Assembly: GCA_022821585.1 (NCBI GenBank)
Contig: JAJEDI010000036.1
Location: 1 to 34,606 of the forward strand
Direction of reading: 5' to 3'
From: Caldilineaceae bacterium
Lineage (GTDB): Bacteria; Chloroflexota; Anaerolineae; Caldilineales; Caldilineaceae
DNA length: 34,606 nucleotides
Shown here: positions 18,213 to 26,000 of the stretch, piece after piece
Numbering within the stretch: position 1 is the stretch's first letter
How the letters are laid out: every line of letters starts with the position of its first letter
The notes under the pieces: model-generated
What the model was told of the DNA's origin: nothing
The model's input: the letters and a program-made list of their open reading frames with translations, nothing else
Databases searched by the model: none
Program-made: the position numbers and the translations under genes

Positions 18213-19190
18213 CTACTGCCTTAGCTCTTCGTTCGCAGGCCGGATGCCCCGGTTAATGATCAATGTTCCCGACATGGCAATGATGAACAACAGCAGGCCA
18301 ATTGCAGAGGAGTAGCCGAACTTCTGCGCGCGAAAGGCCGAATGGAACATCGTCAGCCCGGGCACCATCGTCGAGAACCCCGGTCCCCCGTCGGTGAGAA
18401 CTAAAATGTTCTGGAACGCTGTGATAGCGTTGATTATCGCCAGGATCGCCAGCAGGCGTACCTGCCCCAGCACCAGCGGTATGTCAATGCGCAGCACCCG
18501 CCCCACGCCGGTGCAGCCGTCCAGTGCCGCGGCTTCATACACCGAGTCGGAAATCTGGCCCAGCCCGCCCAGATAGATCAGCGTGCCCACCCCCCACACC
18601 CACGGGAAACCTACAAACATGATCGCATAGATGGCGATCCTGTGCTCGCCCAGCCAGTTCAATGCCAGATGCTCAAGGCCCATTGCCCGCAGTAGGTCAT
18701 TGATTGGCCCGAGGTACGGATCGTAAAGCTTCTGCCACAGAAGTACGGTTACGATGCCGGGAACAAGCATCGGGATGATTACCAGAAGTCGGTAGAGTTC
18801 CTTCAGAGCCGCTGAGCGCACGAAAAAGATAAGCTCGGCCATGATGAACGGCATAACAATGCCGGCAAAGAGGCCGAAAACCAGCAGCTTGACGATGTTG
18901 ACCAGTTCATGCGGGGTCTCAGCGTACGTGAAATATGTGACGAAGTTGTCGAAGCCGACGAACGTAGCCGGTACACCGGGGCGCCAGCGGAAAAAGGCGC
19001 GAATGAGGCCCAGGATAGGAGGATAGTAGACGAATATGATTAGCAGAACGAATATCGGGCTGAGGAGCGCGTAAGCTTGCCAGGAGCGGCGAAACGCTCT
19101 CCAACTGAGCGGCGTAGCTTCAGTCCTTCTTCTCCAGAGTCGGCGACCGCCCGCCGCCGAATCTGGCTGCGTTGACTGCGCACTGCTCAT
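18213..19190 (-). CDS. Sugar ABC importer permease, MalF type (system 2)
   Basis: The 325-residue CUT1 permease has a long basic cytoplasmic N-terminus (RRLWRRR and RRSW before about residue 38), six predicted spans and the EAA loop YEAAALDGCTGVGRVLRIDIPLVLG (about 218-242). It begins 17 bp after the Ig-like accessory gene and precedes the MalG-type partner by 76 bp. With SBP2 it makes a complete importer apart from the ATPase. Confidence 0.9.
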   Translation of the reverse strand: MSSAQSTQPDSAAGGRRLWRRRTEATPLSWRAFRRSWQAYALLSPIFVLLIIFVYYPPILGLIRAFFRWRPGVPATFVGFDNFVTYFTYAETPHELVNIVKLLVFGLFAGIVMPFIMAELIFFVRSAALKELYRLLVIIPMLVPGIVTVLLWQKLYDPYLGPINDLLRAMGLEHLALNWLGEHRIAIYAIMFVGFPWVWGVGTLIYLGGLGQISDSVYEAAALDGCTGVGRVLRIDIPLVLGQVRLLAILAIINAITAFQNILVLTDGGPGFSTMVPGLTMFHSAFRAQKFGYSSAIGLLLFIIAMSGTLIINRGIRPANEELRQ

Positions 19191-19207
19191 TCAGCTGTTC
19201 CTTATCC

Positions 19208-19642
19208 TTAGTCCGTGGTCAGAGGCGCTTCAATTGGAATCTGAATCCGGTAATGCTTATCAACCTCAAACAGACGACCGACGTTGATATCGATCACATG
19301 CGCGATCGTATCCTCCTGCAGATCGTAGGGGCCCGCCGCATTCGGCGTGTACGTATACTCGGCGTAACCCTCTTCGTCGGTATAGTTCCACTCCGGAATG
19401 AGAAGACCGCCGCCGGATTCAAGCCAGGCCTGGAGCAGCGCGTTGCCGCGCGGCTCACCATTCTCGGTAACGCGCACGGTCAGAATGATCGAGCTCTTGC
19501 CGTCGGCGATGACCTTGGGCTGGTCGAACTCCCCCGAGATGGAAATGTTGCGCAAGCGGACCTGTGCCTGCGCGTAGTCTACCGCGATAGCCGCCAGCAG
19601 CAGTCCGATAGCGGCGAATGCGAGCAGCCGTCCTCTTCCCAT
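19208..19642 (-). CDS. Secreted or membrane-anchored Big_1-like Ig-domain protein
   Basis: The 144-residue protein has an N-terminal signal segment (LLAFAAIGLLLAAIAV) with a possible AQA cleavage site, so it is exported or membrane-anchored. The rest resembles one bacterial Ig-like group 1 (intimin/invasin type) domain: VIADGKSSIILTVRVTENGEPRGNALL, then TDEEGYAEYTYTP. No catalytic motif is seen. The ATG at 19642 was chosen over a TTG three codons earlier. It sits between the SBP2 gene (89 bp) and the MalF-type permease (17 bp), an unusual place for an Ig-like protein. It may help hold ligand or stabilise the binding protein at the cell surface; that is speculation. Confidence 0.65.
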   Translation of the reverse strand: MGRGRLLAFAAIGLLLAAIAVDYAQAQVRLRNISISGEFDQPKVIADGKSSIILTVRVTENGEPRGNALLQAWLESGGGLLIPEWNYTDEEGYAEYTYTPNAAGPYDLQEDTIAHVIDINVGRLFEVDKHYRIQIPIEAPLTTD

Positions 19643-19683
19643 TATCGGCAAAAACCTGTGATTAGCTAACTGTTGTCCGAGGA

Positions 19684-19718
19684 CGGTGGCCAGTGCCAGA
19701 CCACAGCACTGACCACCG
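19684..19718 (-). other. Strong stem-loop between SBP2 and the Ig-like gene
   Basis: CGGTGG (19684-19689) and CAGTGC (19691-19696) pair with GCACTG (19706-19711) and CCACCG (19713-19718). This gives a 13-position stem with one C/A mismatch and a 9-nt loop, 14 bp after the SBP2 stop on the - strand. No T-run follows. It is the best-paired of the binding-protein/downstream-gene hairpins in this window apart from the one at 32600-32664. A role in mRNA stabilisation or attenuation is likely but inferred. Confidence 0.6.
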
Positions 19719-19731
19719 GTTCATACTGTTT

Positions 19732-21291
19732 CTAACTGTCGTCGGTCTGCTCCTGCAGAATCTCTTCGTAGCGCTGCGCGCCGGCGGCAAACTCCTCTTC
19801 CTGCCGCTCGTAGAAGGTTGCTTCATCGATCTGGCCCGTAATCCACTCGATGAATACCGGCCGCCATCGCATGAAGTTGTCATTGTCCCAATACCAGCCC
19901 TGGCCCCACCAGGCAATCGCGTACTCATAGAGGGGCAACTTGAAGGTGGCAATCTCCTGCCAAATCGATCCGAGCGGCGCGTCCACGGCCGAAGAAATGC
20001 GCGCCTGGTTCTCATTGACGAGGAATGCGTTGTTCTGCGGTTCGGTGAGGAACATCCAGAAATCAATCGTCTGTTCCAGATTGCCGTCCTTCTCTGTCGA
20101 GGACGCCATCGTGACAAACTCTGATCCCTGGATGGCGGTCAGCAGATCGCCGGGTACCGTTCCGTCACCGGCAGTCGTGCGCGGCGGGTCGGTCGCGCCG
20201 GGCGTGGTGTCCGTCGCTGGAATTTCACTGCTGTTGGGGAGCGGCGGCGGCAGGAAACCTCTCTCGAAAGTTACATTGGGGTCATTGGCCATGCGCGAAA
20301 ACTCCCACGAACCCGAATAACGCAGCCCCACTTTGCCCTCTCGCCAAAGGAGGTCGATGTCGACCGTGTTAAAGGCGTCAATCCAGTAGGTTGCCAGCTC
20401 GTACATCTCTTCAAAAGCGCGCTTGTAAATCGGCGTATTGGGCCCGATGATGCCGGCGCGGTAGGCGGGGAGCGCCTCGTCGACGCCAACGAATTTGTCC
20501 CCATTGAGGTCCATATCCGGGCAGATCGGTTGCATCATCGAGGGCAGGATCTGCAGCGCCAGAGGCCACAGGTTGCCGGTCGCCTGCTCAACCTGCCAGG
20601 GCGCCAGTCCGTCTCCAGCCTCTTTCAGCGCCCTGGACACCTCCATCTGTGCGCCCCACGTCGATGGCGGTTCCAGCCCCATGCTGTCGAACGTTTCCTT
20701 GTTGTAGGCCAGCCCGACCTCGATGTTAGGCCAGATGTTGTCGATCGGTGCACAGTAAATATTGCCGTCCGGCTGAATCAGCGAGTTCATGAAGGTCGGA
20801 TAGAAGATGTCTATCCACTTATCATAATCCGGCGCGTAGCGGTTGGGCTGGGCAAGGTAGTCGTCTATCGGAACCGCCCAACCATTCTGCACTGCAAAAT
20901 TGTGCGTGCTGCGCACCATGTTGGGTGCCGTGCCCGCCGTCGCCCCGGCCGTCAGCCAGGCAAAGTAGTCCTCGCCGCCAGGGCCTTCTTCGTACACAAT
21001 TTCTGTGCCGGGGTTCTCTTCGTGGTAGCGCTCAGCGAGGATGCGCGGCGCGTTGACGACGATGGGGTGCTCGGCCGAACGGCTGGTCCATTCGGTAGGC
21101 GTATAGCTGCCTCCAATCCAAACGCGCACCGGCACGCGGTCAACATCGGGCATTGCCTCTCCCGAGTCGTCGGCTGCGGCTGACTGGTCGACTTCAACCT
21201 CCGCGGGAGCACAGGCCGCGAGTAACGCGGCGCCGCCGGTTGCACCTGCTAGGGTCAGGAATCCGCGCCTGCTCAAATGTCGTTTCTGCAT
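19732..21291 (-). CDS. Extracellular sugar-binding lipoprotein (SBP family 1, system 2)
   Basis: The 519-residue binding protein is longer than the other two here. It opens with a twin-arginine signal (SRRGFL, 7-12) and lipobox LAAC with the lipidated C27. The mature domain shows ILAERYHEENPGTEIVYEEGPGGEDYFAWLTAGATAGTAPN, typical of family-1 binding proteins. A proline/threonine-rich insert (about residues 355-375) lies within it. A GAGGAG ribosome binding site precedes the ATG and a weak promoter candidate lies at 21328-21356. The product supplies the two permeases at 18213-19190 and 17270-18136. Confidence 0.92.
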   Translation of the reverse strand: MQKRHLSRRGFLTLAGATGGAALLAACAPAEVEVDQSAAADDSGEAMPDVDRVPVRVWIGGSYTPTEWTSRSAEHPIVVNAPRILAERYHEENPGTEIVYEEGPGGEDYFAWLTAGATAGTAPNMVRSTHNFAVQNGWAVPIDDYLAQPNRYAPDYDKWIDIFYPTFMNSLIQPDGNIYCAPIDNIWPNIEVGLAYNKETFDSMGLEPPSTWGAQMEVSRALKEAGDGLAPWQVEQATGNLWPLALQILPSMMQPICPDMDLNGDKFVGVDEALPAYRAGIIGPNTPIYKRAFEEMYELATYWIDAFNTVDIDLLWREGKVGLRYSGSWEFSRMANDPNVTFERGFLPPPLPNSSEIPATDTTPGATDPPRTTAGDGTVPGDLLTAIQGSEFVTMASSTEKDGNLEQTIDFWMFLTEPQNNAFLVNENQARISSAVDAPLGSIWQEIATFKLPLYEYAIAWWGQGWYWDNDNFMRWRPVFIEWITGQIDEATFYERQEEEFAAGAQRYEEILQEQTDDS

Positions 21292-21327
21292 GGTCGTAAC
21301 TCTCCTCTGGTAAAGGCCTTAACTGCA

Positions 21328-21356
21328 AGTATGTAAGATTGCGGAATACGAGTAAA
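21328..21356 (-). promoter_or_regulatory. Candidate sigma-70-type promoter for system 2
   Basis: On the - strand TTTACT (complement of 21351-21356) and CATACT (complement of 21328-21333) are spaced by 17 nt. Each matches four of six consensus bases. The -10 ends about 36 nt before the SBP2 ATG, which allows a short leader holding the GAGGAG ribosome binding site. The match is weak and unsupported by other data. Confidence 0.3.
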
Positions 21357-21623
21357 AAGTAGGTGAATGCGGGCGTGGTCAGGCAATTCGATGGATTTGG
21401 CGAGAACTGTCAGGAATCCTCCCCCTCTATCCTGCTCCCGTGGCATGATAGTCCAACGTTCACTCGCGTGTCAAACGATATCTTTCCGCGGGTGCAGTCC
21501 AAAATGCGGGTGAGTTCTGGCAAATCTCTCAAGGCGACGAAACCTTGGCCAGCCCGCCATCAACCCTTAGGCAGAGGTGCGCCGTCTCTGACAACTGACC
21601 ACTGACGACTGCAGTTCCGGGCG

Positions 21624-21831
21624 GTCGGGTGTCGACATTGGTGACATGTGCCTTGTCGGAAGGGTTTCGCCAAACCACGTCGCGCCAGTCCCATCAAATC
21701 CCCGTAGGTGCCGGCCCTATGCCTGCCTTCGCATCCCCTCCAACTGACGGAACCCACGATCATGTCCGGCCTGGCGCCTCCCCTGCGTCTTTCCAAAAGC
21801 CGCCAGACTGTTCCCACACCAATTTTGGGTT
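21624..21831 (+). repeat. Diverged interspersed repeat, copy B
   Basis: This is the partner of the stretch at about 66-311 in the same orientation; the landmark blocks are described there. It lacks about 38 bases present in copy A before CGCCAGACTGT. The core palindrome is less perfect here (GCCGGC and GCCTGC near 21710-21726). Both copies lie only in gene-free DNA. Confidence 0.5.
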
Positions 21832-21861
21832 GCTCCCCGCGGTACCGGCTTCCTTAGGCGA

Positions 21862-21895
21862 AAAAATAACATTCGTTGCCCCTAACCATAGGGGC
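21862..21895 (-). terminator. Terminator-like hairpin ending the right-hand - strand block
   Basis: GCCCCTA (21878-21884) and TAGGGGC (21889-21895) form a perfect 7-bp stem with a 4-nt loop. Read on the - strand, a T-rich run (TTATTTTTT) follows about 8 nt after the stem. The distance is longer than in a classic intrinsic terminator. The position, about 130 bp after the stop of the last aldo/keto reductase gene, suits a transcript end. Confidence 0.4.
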
Positions 21896-22026
21896 CTGCT
21901 GTTGCTCCTTCATGACCATCCAACGACGTGCCTGCTTACGAATGAGCGGTATCTCCAGCGAAGCGATAAAACTGGCCACATGATGACATTTTGGTGACTA
22001 TCGAGCGCCCGAACCCTGTCCTATGC

Positions 22027-22977
22027 CTACGCGGCAACGCCAAACTCCGCCTCGAACCTCGCCCACACGCTCTCGTCCACCGGCGTCGCCGCCGCCCGGA
22101 TATTCGCCTCCAGTTGCTCCAAGTTCAAGCTGCCGATCGGGTTGCCATGGATTCGCTCTTCGCGCAGACAGAACTGGATCGCCAGCTGTAAGAGGTCAAT
22201 CTCCTCTTCAAGGCACCACTGCCAAATGCCCCGCGCCGCGTCGACGTCCTCGTCATTCCTGTAGCGCCCCTGCTCTCTGGCCTTGTCGATATCTGCGCCG
22301 GTCAGCAGCCCCCGTAGGATCGACCAGCCGTTCATCACGCCGACGTCGGCCGCCTTCGCCGCACGCAGAACCGTCCCCGCGGCAGTCTGCCGGATGAGAT
22401 TGTAGTCATTGAAGCACAGGATGAGATCGACGTCGCCGGTTGCGATCGCCTCCTGGTGGAAATGGTGCTCACGCATCCCGTACCCCGCGTTGCGCACCAA
22501 CCCCTTCGCCTTCAGCTGCAGCAGGCCGGCCAGCGTGCCGTCCTTGGCCAGGGTGGGTTCGATGCGCTTCGGGTCGTGGATCAGCATGCCGTCAAAATAA
22601 TCAGTGCCCAGGATCTTCAACTGGTCCTCCACGTCCCGGTTCACACGTTCGGCCGAATAGTCGGGCTCGCCGTCACCCCGGTAACCGCCCCAGGGCGCAT
22701 TCGAGTGGCAGCAGAGACGCCCCGTGACAATGACGTCTTCGCGCGGTATCTCGCGCAGCGCCAGACCCAGCTTGCGCAGTGAGTCCCCGTAACAGCGGGC
22801 GCAGTCAAAATGATTGACGCCCAGCGACACCGCATGTTTGATCAGGGCAACCGCGTCCTCGTCGCTGACAAAACCGAAGTGGTTGCCGAACCCCTGCGTC
22901 CCGAAGGGAATGACGGGTACTGAGAGTTCAGTCCGGCCGAGCCGGCGCCGCGGCACCGGTGGTGGCGTCTGGGTCAT
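22027..22977 (-). CDS. Divergent aldo/keto reductase with catalytic Lys replaced by Arg (copy 1)
   Basis: The 316-residue AKR-fold protein starts RRRLGRTELSVPVIPFGTQGF. The tetrad Asp and Tyr are present (D58, Y63 in FDCARCYGDS) as is the His (H134 in LIHDP). Where ATK is expected it reads TGRLCCH, so Lys becomes R87. Cysteines C59 and C62 form a CxxC around the catalytic Asp/Tyr, and C89-C90-H91 follow R87. The same pattern is in its neighbour at 23078-24022, about three-quarters identical by eye. It may be an altered oxidoreductase or have a different chemistry. It is the last gene of the right-hand block. Confidence 0.85.
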   Translation of the reverse strand: MTQTPPPVPRRRLGRTELSVPVIPFGTQGFGNHFGFVSDEDAVALIKHAVSLGVNHFDCARCYGDSLRKLGLALREIPREDVIVTGRLCCHSNAPWGGYRGDGEPDYSAERVNRDVEDQLKILGTDYFDGMLIHDPKRIEPTLAKDGTLAGLLQLKAKGLVRNAGYGMREHHFHQEAIATGDVDLILCFNDYNLIRQTAAGTVLRAAKAADVGVMNGWSILRGLLTGADIDKAREQGRYRNDEDVDAARGIWQWCLEEEIDLLQLAIQFCLREERIHGNPIGSLNLEQLEANIRAAATPVDESVWARFEAEFGVAA

Positions 22978-23077
22978 TGCTTGCCTCCTGAGTTGACTTC
23001 ACGAGTATTCTTTGCCAAACCGTCCTGAAACACGGCTCGCCCTTTGGGATGACTGAATTGCGCCGCACTCCTCACTA

Positions 23078-24022
23078 TCAAACCTCGACGCCGAACTCTT
23101 CCTGAAACCTGGTCCAAACGCTGTCGTCCAGAGGCGTCGTAGCGGCCCGAATGTTGGCCTCCAACTGCTCTACATTCAGGCTGCCTATCGGGTTTCCATG
23201 GATGCGCTTTTCTCGTAGGCAGAACTGGATCGCCAGCTGCAGTAGATCAATCTGTTCCTCCCGGCACCAGTTCCAGTAAACGCGGGCAGCCCCCTCGTCG
23301 TCGCCGTCCCGGTAGCGTCGTTGCGTACTAACCTCGTCTATGTCGACCCCGGTCAGCAGGCCGCGCAGAATTGACCATCCGTTCAAGACGCCCACATCGG
23401 CAGCGGCAGCGGCAGGCAGTATCGTGTCCGCAGCCGTCTGGCGTACGAGATTATAGTCGTTGAAGCAGAGGAGCAGATCAACGTCCCCCGTCGCAATTGC
23501 TTGTAAGTGGAAGTCGTGCGGCTCCATCCCGTACCCAACGTTTCGCACCAGACCTCGTGCCTTAAGTTGCAACAGACCTGCAAGGGAACCATCTCTGGCC
23601 AGCGTCGGCTCAATCCTATTGGGGTCGTGGATTATTACCCCGTCAAAGTAATCGGTCCCGAGCAGCACCAGCTGGTCCTCCACGTCGCGGACCGCCCTTT
23701 CAGCTGAGTAGTCCGCTTCCCCTGCACCGCCATAGCCGCCCCAAGGCGCATCCGAGTGACAGCAAAGCCGCCCCGTGATGATTACATCCTGACGTGGGAT
23801 CTCGCGCAGGGCCAGCCCCAGCTTGCGCATCGAGTCCCCGTAGCATCGGGAACAGTCAAAGTGATTGGCTCCCAGCGACACGGCATGTCTTATGAGACCG
23901 ACGGCATCCTCATCGCTCACGAAACCGAAACTGTTGCTGAAGCCCAGCGTGCCAAAGGGAACTACCGGAATATCAAGTTCAGTGCGGCCGAGCCGCCTGC
24001 GGGGCAACATCGGGGCGGTCAT
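23078..24022 (-). CDS. Divergent aldo/keto reductase with catalytic Lys replaced by Arg (copy 2)
   Basis: The 314-residue paralogue of the protein at 22027-22977 keeps D56, Y61 and H132 but has R85 in place of the tetrad Lys (TGRLCCHSDAPWGGYGG). The CxxC (C57, C60) and the C87-C88-H89 cluster are also present. The ATG at 24022 is preceded by AGGAG and lies only 2 bp after the ThuA-like stop, so translation is probably coupled. The open frame runs 116 codons further upstream, but that part overlaps the ThuA-like gene and is not coding. The function is likely linked to the ThuA-like protein. Confidence 0.88.
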   Translation of the reverse strand: MTAPMLPRRRLGRTELDIPVVPFGTLGFSNSFGFVSDEDAVGLIRHAVSLGANHFDCSRCYGDSMRKLGLALREIPRQDVIITGRLCCHSDAPWGGYGGAGEADYSAERAVRDVEDQLVLLGTDYFDGVIIHDPNRIEPTLARDGSLAGLLQLKARGLVRNVGYGMEPHDFHLQAIATGDVDLLLCFNDYNLVRQTAADTILPAAAAADVGVLNGWSILRGLLTGVDIDEVSTQRRYRDGDDEGAARVYWNWCREEQIDLLQLAIQFCLREKRIHGNPIGSLNVEQLEANIRAATTPLDDSVWTRFQEEFGVEV

Positions 24023-24024
24023 AG

Positions 24025-24675
24025 TCACTGCTCCTCTCCGCGCTCGCCTTCCGCTGCGCACCACGACAAACAGTTGCGCAACAAGGCCTGGAAAGAGGGA
24101 TGGCGCCAGACTTCCAAGTTGTGACCGGGCGTCACGACGCAAACCCGGCCCTTGCCCTGAGTGCGGGTCCAGCCGGCCGGCTGTCTGCCGTGTTCGGATT
24201 CGGAATGGAGAAAGAGATCCACGTCCGGATCGTTCATCTCCATCATGTAGTGCTCGTCCATCAGCGTAAAGGATGAACTGCCTGCGGTCAGCGGATGGCC
24301 GGCGCGTGGCGCTACGGTTACCGGGCACTGCGCCGGGTGGCCTGTGAAAATCCCGCCCATCAGCCGGCAAAGAGAGGGCGAGTTGTCGTACAGAGCCGTT
24401 CCCGAATGGAGAACAAGGAGACCGTTGCCGGCTGCTACATATTCGACAAACGCCTGTCCGGTCTCCTCGGTCGCCCAGGGTTCATCATCAACCCGTGAAC
24501 GGTTATTGGCTTTGGAGAAAATGACGAGCGGATACTGATTCAAACTCTCGATCCGCCAACCGGAGGGTTCCTCCACCCAGTCAAACTCAAGGCCGCAGTC
24601 CTCCAGGGCAACCAGCCCGTCCCGCGTCAACGAGGCCGGATGGGCGCTGTCGTCGCAAAACACCAAGGTTCGCAT
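24025..24675 (-). CDS. ThuA-like domain protein
   Basis: The 216-residue protein has the glutamine-amidotransferase-like fold of ThuA (trehalose-utilisation) proteins: RTLVFCDDSAHPASLTRDGL at the start, GNGLLVLHSGTALYDN (about 83-98), GGIFTGHPA (107-115), DEHYMM (140-145), and GKGRVCVVTPGHNLEVWRHPSFQ (174-196). ThuA proteins are implicated in sugar metabolism, and their chemistry is poorly defined. The ATG at 24675 was chosen because AAAGGA lies 8 nt upstream; the ATG at 24720 has its purine stretch too close. It is followed at 2 bp by the unusual AKR and preceded by the glycoside hydrolase gene. Confidence 0.85.
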   Translation of the reverse strand: MRTLVFCDDSAHPASLTRDGLVALEDCGLEFDWVEEPSGWRIESLNQYPLVIFSKANNRSRVDDEPWATEETGQAFVEYVAAGNGLLVLHSGTALYDNSPSLCRLMGGIFTGHPAQCPVTVAPRAGHPLTAGSSSFTLMDEHYMMEMNDPDVDLFLHSESEHGRQPAGWTRTQGKGRVCVVTPGHNLEVWRHPSFQALLRNCLSWCAAEGERGEEQ

Positions 24676-24767
24676 TCTGTCGTTCCTTTCGACCGCGATA
24701 TCGAATTTCGTACTGCTCATTCCTAAACAACCAATCGGCGGACTGTGACGAATCGGGAATTCCTTCT

Positions 24768-25982
24768 TCAGGAACTTGCAGCCGCCAGCTTTTCACTCCA
24801 CAAGACCAGCAGCCGGACAAGCTCAGCCCGGTTGGAGTCGTTCTCTTCAGCCTCGGCAAGCGCCAGCACCCGCGCGCCGGGCGGATCACTCATCGGCACG
24901 TGTTCTCCGGCCTCCAGCAGGTTGGCGATAGTTTCAAGCAGCGCTGTGCCCTGCGCGTAATCACCTTCACGCGTGCCGAGCCACGCCTTTGCCTGGCCAA
25001 GTACTCGTGTAGCGGCTCCTTCCTTGTCCACTGCAGGCGGGATCATGTCAGGACCCCGGCGCCGAAAGAATCCTTGGATTGCGGCAACGATGCTGGGGTC
25101 GCGCACAGTGCCGTCCGGGTACACCACGCCGTGAATGTCCCGCCAGCGGCTCTTGCCTATCATCAGCTCCCACAGATACCAGCCTATCCCTGCCTCCTGG
25201 CAAATCTCCAGCGTAACGTCGTACGGATTGGCTCGTGCCAGGCAGGCTAGTTCCGAGATGAAGATTGGCTTCTGGTTGGCTTTCGCCACGCGAAGGCCGT
25301 CATCGATCTGTGCACGGATCGCGGCGCGGGTAGGTAGATAATCGTGATAAGAAAGTACATCCACATGCGTCTCCACATGCGCCAGCGTCGCCACATTGGC
25401 CACGCCAACAGTGATCGGATGCGCGCTGTCGAGTTCCTTCATCACCCCGCAAAAATGATGCACAAAGCTCCAAATTGTGCTCTTGCGCTCCTCTCTCTCC
25501 GGGGTATCATCCCGCACCCAACTGGTTATCAGCGGCTCATTCATGATGTCCCACATCGTCAGCCCAGGCTCCGAACCCAGCGTCTGCACCAGGTCAGCGC
25601 AATAGGCTTCGCCGGCTGGCCAGAACTCAGGCCCTAGCCGCTGCACCCCGGGATTCGGAATCCACTTATTCTCTGTCGAACTGATCGTAGGACGCGTGTC
25701 GTCAAAGCAGGAGTCCCACACCACCGGCAAAACGCTGATTCCGCGATCATGGGCCGTGCGCACGAAATGCCTGAGCCGGGCCAGAAAGCTTTTGGAATCA
25801 TGTTCGTATACAACGTAAGCAAGAAAAGGGCGAGCGCTATTCAGACCCAGCCGCTGGGCGAAAGTCAACTCCCTTTCAACCAACGCCTCATCGTAATCGC
25901 GCCAGAATGCAATATCGTTAACCGCAGTGCTTGGCACGTAGTTGAAGCCGCGCAATTGGCTATAGGGACTGAGAAATTCCAC
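24768..25982 (-). CDS. Clan GH-A glycoside hydrolase (GH5-like)
   Basis: The 404-residue TIM-barrel hydrolase has the clan GH-A catalytic pair: the acid/base Glu in MWDIMNEPL (E149) and the nucleophile Glu in PIFISELAC (E244). LRGFNYVPS at the N-terminus is common to GH5/GH2-type barrels, and YHDY (212-215) likely lines the site. No signal peptide is visible, so it should act inside on imported oligosaccharides. The start is a GTG at 25982 with GGAGG 8 nt upstream. An additional helical C-terminal part (about 310-404) follows the barrel. The sugar specificity (beta-mannoside, beta-glucoside or other) cannot be read. It starts 18 bp after the DUF4380 stop. Confidence 0.85.
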   Translation of the reverse strand: MEFLSPYSQLRGFNYVPSTAVNDIAFWRDYDEALVERELTFAQRLGLNSARPFLAYVVYEHDSKSFLARLRHFVRTAHDRGISVLPVVWDSCFDDTRPTISSTENKWIPNPGVQRLGPEFWPAGEAYCADLVQTLGSEPGLTMWDIMNEPLITSWVRDDTPEREERKSTIWSFVHHFCGVMKELDSAHPITVGVANVATLAHVETHVDVLSYHDYLPTRAAIRAQIDDGLRVAKANQKPIFISELACLARANPYDVTLEICQEAGIGWYLWELMIGKSRWRDIHGVVYPDGTVRDPSIVAAIQGFFRRRGPDMIPPAVDKEGAATRVLGQAKAWLGTREGDYAQGTALLETIANLLEAGEHVPMSDPPGARVLALAEAEENDSNRAELVRLLVLWSEKLAAASS

Positions 25983-26000
25983 TGATTCATCCTCCGGGAG

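Larger units (their letters stand above)
21292..22026. other. 735-bp non-coding stretch between gene blocks
   Basis: No supportable gene was found. The stretch holds the candidate promoter of system 2 at its left end, a short CTGACNACTG-type direct repeat near 21588-21610, copy B of the diverged repeat (about 21624-21831), and a terminator-like hairpin at 21878-21895 serving the - strand block to the right. Short open frames here show no family resemblance. Confidence 0.6.
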
